Shown: positions 36,605-45,143 of the stretch, one piece after another
Numbering within the stretch: position 1 is the stretch's first letter
Layout: every line of letters starts with the position of its first letter
Assembly (NCBI RefSeq): GCF_003813775.1
Contig: NZ_RPDH01000001.1
Location: forward strand, 1,302,001 to 1,366,000
From: Chitinophaga lutea
Lineage (GTDB): Bacteria; Bacteroidota; Bacteroidia; Chitinophagales; Chitinophagaceae
Direction of reading: 5' to 3'
DNA length: 64,000 bases
Program-made: the position numbers and the translations under genes
The notes under the pieces: generated by a model
What the model saw: only the letters and a program-made list of their open reading frames with translations
Told to the model about the DNA's origin: nothing
Database searches by the model: none

Positions 36605-37543
36605 GTGCTCCAGCAGAAACCGGCGGGAAGCCGTTACCCATTCATACCGGTATTTCGCGAAGTAATTGGAATGCCCGGCCTCCGGAAAGGTAACCAGTTT
36701 TTTGCTGCCGGCCAGCGCAGCGTATATCGCGTCGATTTCCGGGCGCGGCACCCTTTCGTCCTTTTCGCCGTAGAACATCAGTGCGGGCACTTTCACATCT
36801 TCAGCATAGCGCACCGGGCGATGGGAAAATCCCCAGAAACCATTTTCCACACCACCCCAGAACACGACGAAACCGGCCAACGGGAAACCCGGCACGCCAA
36901 CAGCCCTGAAACGGGCGCAGGTGGCATCGTAAAGCGTGGCGAAGGGGCATTCGATGATGATGCCCCGCGGCCGGAGCGCGTCATCGTGCAGCGCCTTGAG
37001 CACTGCCGCCGCACCCAGCGAAGAGCCGAACAGGTAAATGTTTTTTTCGCCCTGCGCCGACAGGTAGTCATAAACCGTTTTAACGTCCTGTGATTCTTTA
37101 TAGCCGATGGTGGTATGGTTGCCACCGGAGCCGCCGGAACCCATAAAATCCACCAGCACGGCATTATAACCCATCTCCGTAAAGGCATAGGCTTTCTCCA
37201 GCAGGGACGATTTTTCGCCGCTGTACCCATGGAAGAGCGCCACAGTACCACGCCCTTCGGGTGTTTTCAGGAGCCAGCATTCGATGCGGTAATTGCTTTG
37301 CAGGTGAATGGTCTGGTAAGGGCGGTCGGGTTTCCGCCGGGTGACAGGCCGGGGATTATCGACCCCGAAAAAGATGGTTTTCAGTTTTCCCGTCACCGAC
37401 AATTTTCTCGGATCCGTACGAGGCGCTTTCGTGTCGCTGAAATGCGTGAATTTATACGCGTGGAAGCCGGCAAATAAATTGACCAGGACAAACAGGATAA
37501 GGACTGACCAGGCGGTGCGCCTGAGTATTTTTTTGTACGGCAT
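36602..37543 (-). CDS. Membrane-anchored alpha/beta hydrolase
   Basis: A 313-residue protein with one N-terminal membrane helix (about 9-30) and an alpha/beta hydrolase domain outside. The nucleophile Ser is in LFGSSLGAAAVLKAL. The Asp lies in FYGEKDERVPRPE and the His in FPEAGHSNYF; an oxyanion-type LFHGYSGEKSS region precedes them. It resembles BAAT/FrsA-like esterases of unknown substrate. It is a single gene, with the lipoprotein gene at 37589 as its neighbour. Confidence 0.9.
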   Translation of the reverse strand: MPYKKILRRTAWSVLILFVLVNLFAGFHAYKFTHFSDTKAPRTDPRKLSVTGKLKTIFFGVDNPRPVTRRKPDRPYQTIHLQSNYRIECWLLKTPEGRGTVALFHGYSGEKSSLLEKAYAFTEMGYNAVLVDFMGSGGSGGNHTTIGYKESQDVKTVYDYLSAQGEKNIYLFGSSLGAAAVLKALHDDALRPRGIIIECPFATLYDATCARFRAVGVPGFPLAGFVVFWGGVENGFWGFSHRPVRYAEDVKVPALMFYGEKDERVPRPEIDAIYAALAGSKKLVTFPEAGHSNYFAKYRYEWVTASRRFLLEH

Positions 37544-37588
37544 GCGGAATGGCGGCTTTATACCCGAAAATTAGAATTTTCCCCGCAA

Positions 37589-38182
37589 TTACCGCAGCGG
37601 CAGGGGCTGTTTGATCAATTTAAAGTTTTCGTCGTTCACATCTTCCAGGAGATGATAAAGCACGCCGTTTTCGAGGAAGATGCGCTGCTGCAGCTGTTCA
37701 TCGCCGAAGAACTCGCAGGCGGTGGGTATCAGCCAGGGGGCTGTCAGTTGCCGCCACCCCGCGCCCTGCAGAAAAACCGTCTGCATGGTATAGGTGCAGC
37801 CGTGAAGCGGCTCTCCGAACAGCGTCAGTTCATCGGCTCCGTCGCCGTTGAGATCGCCTTCGTTCACCAGCCGCTGCCGGCCTGGCAGTGGCGTTGTTGC
37901 GGGCAACCCGTTGCCGGTAAACCGGACGATGTAATAGTCCTGCGTGTTCTCTTCCACGGCCTTTTCATACAGCACACTGACAGCGGTGTCCCTTACCCCG
38001 TCGCCATTAAAATCCCCTGTGATACGGACCGTATCGGCAGGCGGCGCGGACGAAGATGGTGTGGGCGCGGCGGCTGTGGCCGGTGGAGGAGACAGGGTAT
38101 CCTGTGCGTTGTTTTTTTTCTCGGTGGCAGGCTGGCCGCAGGCCGCCGCCATTAACAGCATGATTCCGGTAAGTATCCGCAA
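37589..38182 (-). CDS. Lipoprotein with two EF-hand-like Ca-binding (FG-GAP/VCBS) motifs, TTG start
   Basis: A 197-residue protein. Starting at TTG 38182 gives a complete lipoprotein signal (MRILTGIMLLMAAAC). The first in-frame ATG (38161) would leave too short a hydrophobic region, so TTG is preferred. A Pro/Ala/Ser-rich linker follows. GDFNGDGVRDTAVSV and GDLNGDGADELTLFG are DxNxDG motifs typical of VCBS/integrin-like blades. The TTG lies 2 bp after the stop of the TfoX gene, so the two are translationally close. Function unknown. Confidence 0.82.
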   Translation of the reverse strand: MRILTGIMLLMAAACGQPATEKKNNAQDTLSPPPATAAAPTPSSSAPPADTVRITGDFNGDGVRDTAVSVLYEKAVEENTQDYYIVRFTGNGLPATTPLPGRQRLVNEGDLNGDGADELTLFGEPLHGCTYTMQTVFLQGAGWRQLTAPWLIPTACEFFGDEQLQQRIFLENGVLYHLLEDVNDENFKLIKQPLPLR

Positions 38183-38184
38183 GG

Positions 38185-38532
38185 CTATTTCTTCTTTTTC
38201 TTAGATGATTTGGCAAATTGATTGAATGCCAGCGCCTGGTCTACCCAGTACGCCAGTTGTTTTTTGGTGCGCAGCACTTCCTCGTCCACAAACACATACC
38301 CTTTCATCACCCTGCCATTCATCACCATCTGGGCCGCACCCGGCAGTTCCACGGCTGCTTCGGCCGCTACAGGGTCGAGGCGCACCATGATATGACTGTC
38401 GCGCACGCATACGCACATTTTGTCGTGCACCATAAAACAGAGCCCGCTGAACATCTTTTTTTCTTCCACTTTACTTTCAGCCGCCGCAATTAATTCCCTG
38501 ACTCTTGCATTGAGTTTTTCATTTAACGCCAT
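38185..38532 (-). CDS. TfoX N-terminal domain protein
   Basis: A 115-residue protein consisting of a single TfoX-N/Sxy-like domain (VEEKKMFSGLCFMVHDKMCVCVRD, VMNGRVMKGYVFVDEEVL) and a Lys-rich tail (KKKKK). In gammaproteobacteria TfoX activates competence with Crp, but the lone N-domain form is widespread and of unknown role. It precedes the Ca-motif lipoprotein by 2 bp. Confidence 0.9.
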   Translation of the reverse strand: MALNEKLNARVRELIAAAESKVEEKKMFSGLCFMVHDKMCVCVRDSHIMVRLDPVAAEAAVELPGAAQMVMNGRVMKGYVFVDEEVLRTKKQLAYWVDQALAFNQFAKSSKKKKK

Positions 38533-38581
38533 CGGTGAATGTTTTCTGCAAAATAACGGATTCTGCCTGTAACCGCCCCGT

Positions 38582-39895
38582 CTACCGCACCGGTTTTTGT
38601 ACTCCGAAACCAGGCGCTCCCCTTAACCAGCGCCCCGCCTGGCCGGTGAGCCACAGGTAGTAGTCGGAGCCCAGTTCGTTTTCGATGCCTACGAATTTTT
38701 TGTCGCCATGGAGCGGCATCTCGGCCTCGCGGGCGCATTTATAAATGGCGGTGCCTTCGTCGATTTCATCAAACATGGCCACGTAAAGCGCCTGTGCGCC
38801 TGCCTGCCTTACGCCCGCCACCTGCTGCCATAAAAAATCCCCCTTCAGCCGCGGAATGGAGTTATACAGCGAGGGGTCGTTTTTCAAGTTGCCCCAGCTG
38901 AAGCCGGGGAACACCAGCGGCACATAACTCACCCGGTGGGTATTACACCAGGCCACGTCGCCGGCGAGCGTGGCTTCCGCCACGGCGTCATAATTCCCGC
39001 TGCTGTAACGGCCTACGGCCCAGGGCATCACGATGTCGCAGCGCTTGGCAAGTTCGTGCAGCGCCGGGGAATTCTCCGTGTCTTTCGCCAGCGTGCGCCA
39101 GTAATACGGCACACCGAGCATCACCGATACCCGGTTGTTATCGCCCTTCAGGCGGGCGATCAGGCGGGCGGCATCGGCGATCGTATATTTCCGGTTGTCG
39201 TTAAAACCCACCCCCCAGATGCTTACCAGCGGTTTTTTATTGTGGCGCAGGTACGAGGGATGTGCTGTATTGTCGAAAAGCCGGAATAGCTGCTGCAGCT
39301 CGGCCCAGTCCTTTTCCACGTAAGCCACGTCCGCCGGGGTGCAGCCGGTCAGGTCGTACATCACGCAGATGGCGCGGGAGTACTTCCGGGCCGCTTTCAG
39401 GGCGTTTTCGAGCACTTTGTTGAAATGCCGTTTCCCTTTGGGGTTGCTTTCTTTTATTTCCACCACGAAGCGCTGCATGAATACCCCGTCTATACCGTAG
39501 TCGCGCATCCATTTAAAATGCAGGTCAACGGCCGACTCGTCGAACGGGCTATACATGTGCACAGGCGAGCCATCCGGGTACTGGAAGGCGGTTTTATACT
39601 GCTGCGGGTACGCCTGCATGTCTGGGTAAAAATCCACCGATGAACAGCCTGGCTTGAAACCACCACAGCGGCCGTTCTGCAGATGATACCAGCCGCGCCC
39701 GGAGCCGTCGCCCTCTGCCGCAAACCAGCCCTGGTACCCGGCCATCACCAGTTTGGAATAAGAGGTGTACAAACAACCGGTTTCATCAAATACCGTGTCG
39801 CGCCCGAGGGGCAACCCCACCACCGTTCCGCCCGTCTTTTTCGCGCAGCTGATGGAAATGATTAAAACGGTCAACAGGAAAACAGATAAACGCAT
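38582..39895 (-). CDS. Glycoside hydrolase family 71/99-like lipoprotein
   Basis: A 437-residue protein with lipobox signal (ISISC, Cys about 17) and a TIM-barrel-like catalytic domain. Recognisable segments are MAGYQGWFAAEGDGSGRGWYH, HFKWMRDYGIDGVFMQRF, PLVSIWGVGF and YVAMFDEIDEGTAIYKC. Acidic residues in DGVF and FDEIDEGTA are plausible catalytic residues for GH99-type endo-mannosidases, but identity is uncertain. It stands alone; its 271-bp upstream gap separates it divergently from the SARP-like regulator. Confidence 0.87.
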   Translation of the reverse strand: MRLSVFLLTVLIISISCAKKTGGTVVGLPLGRDTVFDETGCLYTSYSKLVMAGYQGWFAAEGDGSGRGWYHLQNGRCGGFKPGCSSVDFYPDMQAYPQQYKTAFQYPDGSPVHMYSPFDESAVDLHFKWMRDYGIDGVFMQRFVVEIKESNPKGKRHFNKVLENALKAARKYSRAICVMYDLTGCTPADVAYVEKDWAELQQLFRLFDNTAHPSYLRHNKKPLVSIWGVGFNDNRKYTIADAARLIARLKGDNNRVSVMLGVPYYWRTLAKDTENSPALHELAKRCDIVMPWAVGRYSSGNYDAVAEATLAGDVAWCNTHRVSYVPLVFPGFSWGNLKNDPSLYNSIPRLKGDFLWQQVAGVRQAGAQALYVAMFDEIDEGTAIYKCAREAEMPLHGDKKFVGIENELGSDYYLWLTGQAGRWLRGAPGFGVQKPVR

Positions 39896-40166
39896 GATAA
39901 TTTCTTTTTTTTGATCAGTTTAAACGGATGCGCACAGGTACAACGCTACGGGCTACGGCACATTGATCTGCAAGTAACCCGCCGGTCACTAACAAAAGCA
40001 TTAACAGCGTCACTAACGGGAAAATTAATCGCGCATTTTTAAACAAAATATTGGTTTTCAAGCACAAAACATCTTTCTGCCCTACAAATTACGCCCGCCG
40101 TTTTTAAAAGATCAGTATCTTGACAACACGTTTTATGATTGATTCAACCAAGTCGCCTCACCGTTC

Positions 40167-41549
40167 ATGGAGAAATATCTGATGAGTATATTTTTTGCAT
40201 GCCTGTTTTGCAGTGCCGGTTTCGCGCAATCGCACGGACTGGCCTTTTCCAGCCACGAAGTGGTGCCCGAAAAACGGACCGGCCTCCGGCTGACGTCCGA
40301 TGCCCCCGTCTGCATCGAACAGGAAATGGACATTTCGTTCGATGCGATGTTCCGGCTAGGCATGGAAACCTACTTCGGGTATGTGTTGGGGCTGGTGACC
40401 AACGAAGGGCAGAACATCGATCTCGTATACAATCAACGCCTGTTCAGTTTTAATTTCGTGATCGGCGAAAACTTCGCCGACAGCTTCCGGGCAGATAACC
40501 TGCAGTTTGATGGCCCTGATCCGTTTCGCGACATCAAGTCCTTTGCAGACCTGTTCTATGCGCCGCGCAGTAGAAAACTGCCGGCTGTGAGGCTCTTCAA
40601 TACAAAAGACGATATCAGGGAGCTGAAAGCCTACACGCTAGACTCCCCGCCCAACCCCACACCCGCCGTAACGGTGCCCGCTCAAAATAGATTCCGCCTC
40701 GACCGGGTGCTGATGGGCCTTGCCTGTATGCTTACTGCCGGTGCCCTGTTCTATTTTGTGTGGAAGCGCTGGCATACACTCGACGAAGCGCATGGGCCTT
40801 CTCCCGCCGTTCCTCCCGCTGAGGACACACCGGAAAAAACATCGGCAGCCATTTTCCTGTTCGGTGATTTTGAAATGACCGGTAAGGAGGGAAACGACTG
40901 CACCCGCCTGTTCACCCCGCTGCTGCAGGAGCTGTTCCTGCTGTTGCTGATTTATACTGAAAAAGGCGGCAAAGGCATTGCGCCGGAAAAACTGTTTGAA
41001 CTGTTGTGGGGAGATACATCACCGAAAGATGCGCGGAATAACTTTTCCATGAACCTGGTTAAACTGAAGGTCATTCTCGAAAAGGCCGGCGACCTGCACA
41101 TTGTTAAAGATGCAGGCCGGTGGAAGCTGGAAGTTCCGGCGGATGTCCGGTTCGACTACCGTGATTATCTCGGGCAAGCCAGCACCCAACCTTCTGCGGC
41201 AGCGCTGCTGGAGATCACCTCGCGCGGGAGCTTTCTCCGGAATATGCCTTACGAATGGCTCGACGATATCAAGTCGGAGATTTCGATACATGCCACCGGG
41301 CTGATGCTGGCGGCGATCGGTAAGATGAACCTGCACCGCGAAACGGATTTGGTGCTGCGGCTGACGCAGGCCATTTTCCAGTTCGACCCGCTGAACGAGG
41401 AGGCGCTGGTGTACAGGTGCAAATGCCTGATGATGGCCGGTCGCCATAAAACCGCGCAGGACGCCTACACGAAGTTTGCAAAAGAATACCGCGAAAGCTA
41501 CGGTGAAGATTTCAGGCTTTCATTCCAGGATATTACGCGCGACAGCTGA
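40167..41549 (+). CDS. Membrane-spanning SARP/BTAD-like transcriptional regulator with shortened sensor
   Basis: A 460-residue protein. It has a signal peptide (about 1-21), an extracytoplasmic beta-rich region (about 22-170) that starts like a LamG/jelly-roll domain (SSHEVVPEKRTGLRLTSD), and a membrane helix (about 178-200). A cytoplasmic OmpR-like winged helix follows (about 225-330; LFELLWGDTSPKDARNNFSMN), then a TPR-like bacterial transcriptional activation domain (about 345-450). This is a ToxR-like one-component design. Related Bacteroidetes proteins, as I recall them, have a complete LamG domain and Kelch repeats in the sensor; here the sensor is much shorter, suggesting an in-frame internal deletion. 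It abuts a convergent acetyltransferase gene. Confidence 0.82.
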   Translation: MEKYLMSIFFACLFCSAGFAQSHGLAFSSHEVVPEKRTGLRLTSDAPVCIEQEMDISFDAMFRLGMETYFGYVLGLVTNEGQNIDLVYNQRLFSFNFVIGENFADSFRADNLQFDGPDPFRDIKSFADLFYAPRSRKLPAVRLFNTKDDIRELKAYTLDSPPNPTPAVTVPAQNRFRLDRVLMGLACMLTAGALFYFVWKRWHTLDEAHGPSPAVPPAEDTPEKTSAAIFLFGDFEMTGKEGNDCTRLFTPLLQELFLLLLIYTEKGGKGIAPEKLFELLWGDTSPKDARNNFSMNLVKLKVILEKAGDLHIVKDAGRWKLEVPADVRFDYRDYLGQASTQPSAAALLEITSRGSFLRNMPYEWLDDIKSEISIHATGLMLAAIGKMNLHRETDLVLRLTQAIFQFDPLNEEALVYRCKCLMMAGRHKTAQDAYTKFAKEYRESYGEDFRLSFQDITRDS

Positions 41550-42032
41550 TCAGAGATCTTTCACCATCCACACATTGCAGGCATAGTGTCCGCTGTTGCC
41601 CCACGATTCCCGGAGATGCCGGAAACCGGCCTGTTCGTAAAGGCTGATGGCTTTTTCCATTTGGGGGAACGATTCGAGGTACAACTGCCTGTAACCCAGC
41701 TCGCGGGCTGCCTGGAAAGTTTTTTCCATCAGCTGGAAACCGAGGCCCTTGCCCCTGGCGGCTGCAGCGAGAAAAAACCGCACCAGCTCCGCACATCCTG
41801 CCGGCAGGCCCTGTGTGGGATAAACGCCGCAACCACCCAGCAGCTGCCCGTTTTCTTCAGCCACCCAGTATAAAGAACCTCTCGTCTGGAAATAGGTGTA
41901 TAAATTGTCGGTGGTAGGATCCGTATAAGCCGTTCCTTCCCGCGGCACGTCAAATTCTTCAATCGCCGTGCGGATAATGGAAGCCAGCGTTTTTTCATCG
42001 CCGGGCCGGATCGTTCTGAATATTACGCTCAT
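41550..42032 (-). CDS. GNAT family N-acetyltransferase
   Basis: A 160-residue GCN5-type acetyltransferase. The acetyl-CoA-binding motif A is in AAARGKGLGFQLMEKTFQAAR, with the C-terminal SLYEQAGFRHL. The N-terminus starts SVIFRTIRPGDEKTLASIIRTA. It lies 6 bp after a second small GNAT gene in the same operon. The acceptor substrate is unknown. Its stop codon abuts the stop of the convergent regulator gene, with no intervening base. Confidence 0.93.
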   Translation of the reverse strand: MSVIFRTIRPGDEKTLASIIRTAIEEFDVPREGTAYTDPTTDNLYTYFQTRGSLYWVAEENGQLLGGCGVYPTQGLPAGCAELVRFFLAAAARGKGLGFQLMEKTFQAARELGYRQLYLESFPQMEKAISLYEQAGFRHLRESWGNSGHYACNVWMVKDL

Positions 42033-42038
42033 ATCTGG

Positions 42039-42320
42039 TCAGAATAACACGTCTTCGATCGAGGGTTCTTTATCGAATACACTCTTCGCGAATGGACATA
42101 AAGGTAATATTTTCACATGTTTCGTGCGGGCAAAGTCCACCGCCGCCATCACCAGCTGTTTGCCCACGCCCTGCCCGGAAAAGGCATCGTCCACCTCCGT
42201 ATGATCGATGATAAATTTGTCGGCCCCGGCCCAGGTGTAAGTCATTTCCCCCGCCTGCGCGCCATCGCTCATAGCTTTAAAACTGCCTTTCTTTCCGTTG
42301 TCTGTTTGCTCGATATTCAT
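42039..42320 (-). CDS. Small YidJ/NATD1-like acetyltransferase
   Basis: A 93-residue single-domain acetyltransferase of the GCN5-related type. The CoA pocket is in DDAFSGQGVGKQLVMAAVDFA, and the conserved Cys is in LPLCPFAKSVF. The size and the Cys-Pro motif match the YidJ/NATD1 family. It precedes the larger GNAT by 6 bp and follows the small membrane lipoprotein gene by 23 bp, all on minus. Confidence 0.92.
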   Translation of the reverse strand: MNIEQTDNGKKGSFKAMSDGAQAGEMTYTWAGADKFIIDHTEVDDAFSGQGVGKQLVMAAVDFARTKHVKILPLCPFAKSVFDKEPSIEDVLF

Positions 42321-42343
42321 GGCCCGAATATAATCGATTCCCC

Positions 42344-42508
42344 TTACTTACGGCCCGTTCGGGAAATGAAAAAGATGATAAGCCCTAGCACCAACGCCAC
42401 GGCGATCAGTCCCGTCCACACTCCTGCTTTGAAAATACCGCCGATGATCTCGCAACTGCTGAGGGTAAACGCCAATACTACAAGTAATAAATACGATGCC
42501 TTTTTCAT
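42344..42508 (-). CDS. Small membrane lipoprotein
   Basis: A 54-residue protein starting at ATG 42508 (MKKASYLLLVVLAF). A lipobox (LSSC, Cys about 19) is followed by a second hydrophobic helix (about 31-48) and a basic end (SRTGRK). Such mini-proteins recur in Bacteroidetes and are sometimes mislabelled as enzymes. No function can be given. Its upstream region is shared divergently with the AraC-type gene. Confidence 0.7.
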   Translation of the reverse strand: MKKASYLLLVVLAFTLSSCEIIGGIFKAGVWTGLIAVALVLGLIIFFISRTGRK

Positions 42509-42665
42509 ACACATGGTTTTCAAAGGCATGAATCATATACCGTGCCGCGATGAATTCCCTTTGGCAGGCGGTCACGCCCCGGGGAAAAATTTCTACAGCC
42601 GTTTCCGCGATCGAAAAATAAAGCACTTTCAGCGGGGGATGCACAAAAAACAGATATTTGCCGCT

Positions 42666-43481
42666 ATGAGCATCATCGTTCCGGATATCAGGCAGCGTTT
42701 CCAGCCGGTTCAGCCGACCATCAAAGATGCGGCGGGCCGCGTGGCTTATCACGAGTTGTTGCCTGAGCCACGCCTGGCGCCGTATATCTATTGCTACTGG
42801 CAGTTGGAAACCATGCAGCCGCTCACGGAAGCCTTTGTATACCGGGTGGTGGCGGACGGGTGCATCGATCTTTTTTTTGACGTGCAGCAGCCGGCGGACA
42901 ATTATATCATGGGTTTCTCTACCGTCTATACGGAGTTTCCCCTTCCACCCGTTTTCAATTACATCGGCATACGTTTCCTGCCAGCAGCCTTCCCGCTGCT
43001 TTTTAACATCGATGCATCGGCACTGACCAACCGCTTCGAGCATCTCGGCCAGGTATTGCCCCACCTTTCCGCCGGCCTCACCCGGTTGGCGCAACACCCC
43101 GCATTTCTCGCCAACCTGCAGCAACGGTTGGATCAGTTTTTCCTGCACATCCTGTCCAATACACACTTCCATAGAGACGGGCGGCTATTCGACGCCATCG
43201 GCATCATCCTCAACGCCCGCGGGGTTCTGACAGTGGAGCGTGAGCTCAACTCCGGCATCAGCCCCCGGCAGCTGCGGCGGCTGTTTAACTTTTATATCGG
43301 CGATACGCCGAAAGTGTTCAGCAAAGTAGTGCGCTTTCAGCACATCCTCCACGCCAAACCTTCCGTGGAAAGCCTGAAAAAAGACAAACTCTTTTATGAT
43401 AACGGCTACTACGACCAGGTCCACTTCATCAAGGAATTCAAAACCATGTACGGGCTCACCCCGACGATCGCGCTCCGGTAA
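42666..43481 (+). CDS. AraC-type regulator with DUF6597-like N-terminal domain
   Basis: The start at ATG 42666 (MSIIVPDIRQRFQPV) gives 271 residues; ATG 42639 would add 9. The open frame extends much further upstream over other genes, which is fortuitous. The N-terminal domain (about 20-120; AYHELLPEPRLAPYIYCYWQ, RVVADGCIDLFF) resembles DUF6597. The C-terminal HTH_18 domain has SPRQLRRLFNFYIGDTPKVFSKVVRFQ and YYDQVHFIKEFKTMYGLTP. Regulons of this type are unknown. Confidence 0.92.
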   Translation: MSIIVPDIRQRFQPVQPTIKDAAGRVAYHELLPEPRLAPYIYCYWQLETMQPLTEAFVYRVVADGCIDLFFDVQQPADNYIMGFSTVYTEFPLPPVFNYIGIRFLPAAFPLLFNIDASALTNRFEHLGQVLPHLSAGLTRLAQHPAFLANLQQRLDQFFLHILSNTHFHRDGRLFDAIGIILNARGVLTVERELNSGISPRQLRRLFNFYIGDTPKVFSKVVRFQHILHAKPSVESLKKDKLFYDNGYYDQVHFIKEFKTMYGLTPTIALR

Positions 43482-43579
43482 AAGGCCCTCGCGGTTTCTT
43501 TCACCTGCACTACTGCCGCGTGAATATTGCAGGCCATGCTAAATTGTTTAATTTTGAAGCAGATCTGCAACTGTCACCC

Positions 43580-44056
43580 ATGGCATTCAATTTTTTCCAC
43601 CGGAACAAACATATCATCCTCTACGGCCTTTGCCTGGCCCTGTTGCTGTTTTTACTGAAATGGCTCGAGCTGCGTTTCGTGATCATCGACCATGCTTTCC
43701 AGATTTACATCGGGGCCATTGCGCTGTTGTTTACCGCCCTCGGCATCTGGCTCGCCCTGAAACTGGCGAGGCCCAAAATCCAGACGGTGGTGGTGGAGAA
43801 AGAAGTGATTGTGCCGCACAACGGCCACGCGTTTACCGTGAATGAAAAGGAACTGGCCCGCCTCGGCATCAGCAGCCGTGAGCTGGAAGTGCTGCAACTG
43901 ATGGCCGAAGGATTGAGCAACCAGGAAATCGCCGCCCGCTTATTCGTGTCGCTGAGCACCGTCAAAACGCACACGTCCCGCCTCTTCGAAAAAATGGACG
44001 TCAAACGGCGCACGCAAGCCGTTGAAATGGCTAAACGACTGAGTATCATACCATAA
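43580..44056 (+). CDS. Membrane-anchored LuxR-type regulator
   Basis: A 158-residue protein starting at ATG 43580 (MAFNFFHRNKHIILYG). Two membrane helices (about 12-30 and 42-62) precede a coiled stretch (RPKIQTVVVEKEVIV). The C-terminal LuxR helix-turn-helix is about 90-155 (LGISSRELEVLQLMAEGLSNQEIAARLFVSLSTVKTH). No receiver or ligand domain is present, so activity may depend on the membrane part. It lies 113 bp before the DUF4199 gene, with similar orientation. Confidence 0.92.
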   Translation: MAFNFFHRNKHIILYGLCLALLLFLLKWLELRFVIIDHAFQIYIGAIALLFTALGIWLALKLARPKIQTVVVEKEVIVPHNGHAFTVNEKELARLGISSRELEVLQLMAEGLSNQEIAARLFVSLSTVKTHTSRLFEKMDVKRRTQAVEMAKRLSIIP

Positions 44057-44169
44057 TAAGAATCCTGCTTTAGTACTAAAATTGCCAGCACGGCCATAAA
44101 TCATCCTAAAGTATGAACGGTCTGAGCGGGGAAAGTTTCATTTTTGAGGCATCACTAAACATAATACCG

Positions 44170-44721
44170 ATGAAAAGAAACATTTGGATTTTCGGGTCGA
44201 TTGCGGGCGCTATCCTCGTCGCCTTTATGATCTATGCCACGGCTACCTGTTACGCCAACCCGGAAAAATTCGAAAGCAACGATGTAGTGGGCTACATCGG
44301 CTTCATCCTCATTTTCTCCCTGATTTTCGTGGGCGTGAAAAATTACCGCGACAAGTACAGCAACGGCCTGGTGTCGTTCGGGAGAGCCTTCAAGATAGGC
44401 GCATTCATTGCGCTGATCGCCTCGTCGATGTACACGCTGGCCTGGATAATCGATTATTACCTGTTCATCCCGGACTTCCTCGACCAGTATACGAAGCATG
44501 TATTGTGGGATGCGAAGCAGGACGGGGCTACGGCGGCCGAGCTGGCCAAAAAAACAGAAGAGATGGCCGATTTTAAGGAGATGTACAAAAATCCGTTGTT
44601 GGTGGTCATCATTACTTATATGGAGGTGTTGCCCATCGGCCTGATCGTGGCCCTCATCGCGGCGCTGATCCTGAAAAAGAAACGGCCTGCTGCACCGTCC
44701 GCCACGCTTACGCATGCGTAG
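44170..44721 (+). CDS. DUF4199 membrane protein
   Basis: A 183-residue protein starting at ATG 44170. Four membrane helices lie near 7-27, 38-55, 75-97 and 150-172. A polar loop between the third and fourth (about 105-148) contains YTKHVLWDAKQDGATAAEL. The pattern NYRDKYSNGLVSFGRAFKIG is characteristic of DUF4199. Function unknown. It follows the LuxR gene and may be regulated by it. Confidence 0.88.
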   Translation: MKRNIWIFGSIAGAILVAFMIYATATCYANPEKFESNDVVGYIGFILIFSLIFVGVKNYRDKYSNGLVSFGRAFKIGAFIALIASSMYTLAWIIDYYLFIPDFLDQYTKHVLWDAKQDGATAAELAKKTEEMADFKEMYKNPLLVVIITYMEVLPIGLIVALIAALILKKKRPAAPSATLTHA

Positions 44722-44747
44722 TGCACCGGAGCGGTACCGCGGAACAA

Positions 44748-45143
44748 CTATTCCACCAGTTCGGCATGCAGCTGGATAAGGGTTTGCTGCGGGTCTGTGC
44801 ACAGGCCCGTATGCACCCTGGATGTCTGTACGATGGTGCTGCGGGTGGCGGTGAGCCAACGGAAACGCGAGGCGGCGTCGAGTTTGCCGATGGGCCCCGC
44901 ATGAGGGCCTCCCTTGCTGATATTGTCGATGGCATGCAGGTATGCCTTCACTTCTTCGATGTCGATTTTGGCGCAAAAAGCCCTGAGCCGCTGTTCGTCG
45001 AGGGTGATCATAGCCTGCAGAAAGGCGGGCCGCTTGCAGAAGAGCATAACCCCCACGTTCAGGAATTCCTCCCGTTCCACCCTCGGCACAATACGAATGA
45101 CGGCATATTCAAATGAGTGCTTTTCTTGCATGCTGTGCTTCAT
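44748..45143 (-). CDS. DUF3037 protein paired with HipA-like kinase
   Basis: A 131-residue protein of the DUF3037 family (FEYAVIRIVPRVEREEFLNVGVMLFC, RSTIVQTSRVHTGLCTDPQQTLIQLH). The start may be ATG 45143 or 45131. Its 5' end overlaps the end of the HipA-like gene by 35 or 23 bp in another frame, so the two must be co-transcribed and probably translationally coupled. DUF3037 genes commonly sit beside HipA-like kinase genes, as I recall. Whether it is an antitoxin, adaptor or effector is unknown. Confidence 0.9.
   Translation of the reverse strand: MKHSMQEKHSFEYAVIRIVPRVEREEFLNVGVMLFCKRPAFLQAMITLDEQRLRAFCAKIDIEEVKAYLHAIDNISKGGPHAGPIGKLDAASRFRWLTATRSTIVQTSRVHTGLCTDPQQTLIQLHAELVE

Noticed and set aside
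42117..42665. Extended N-terminus of the second AraC-type regulator
   Set aside because: It would cover the GNAT and small lipoprotein genes on the other strand and has no domain-like sequence before 42639.
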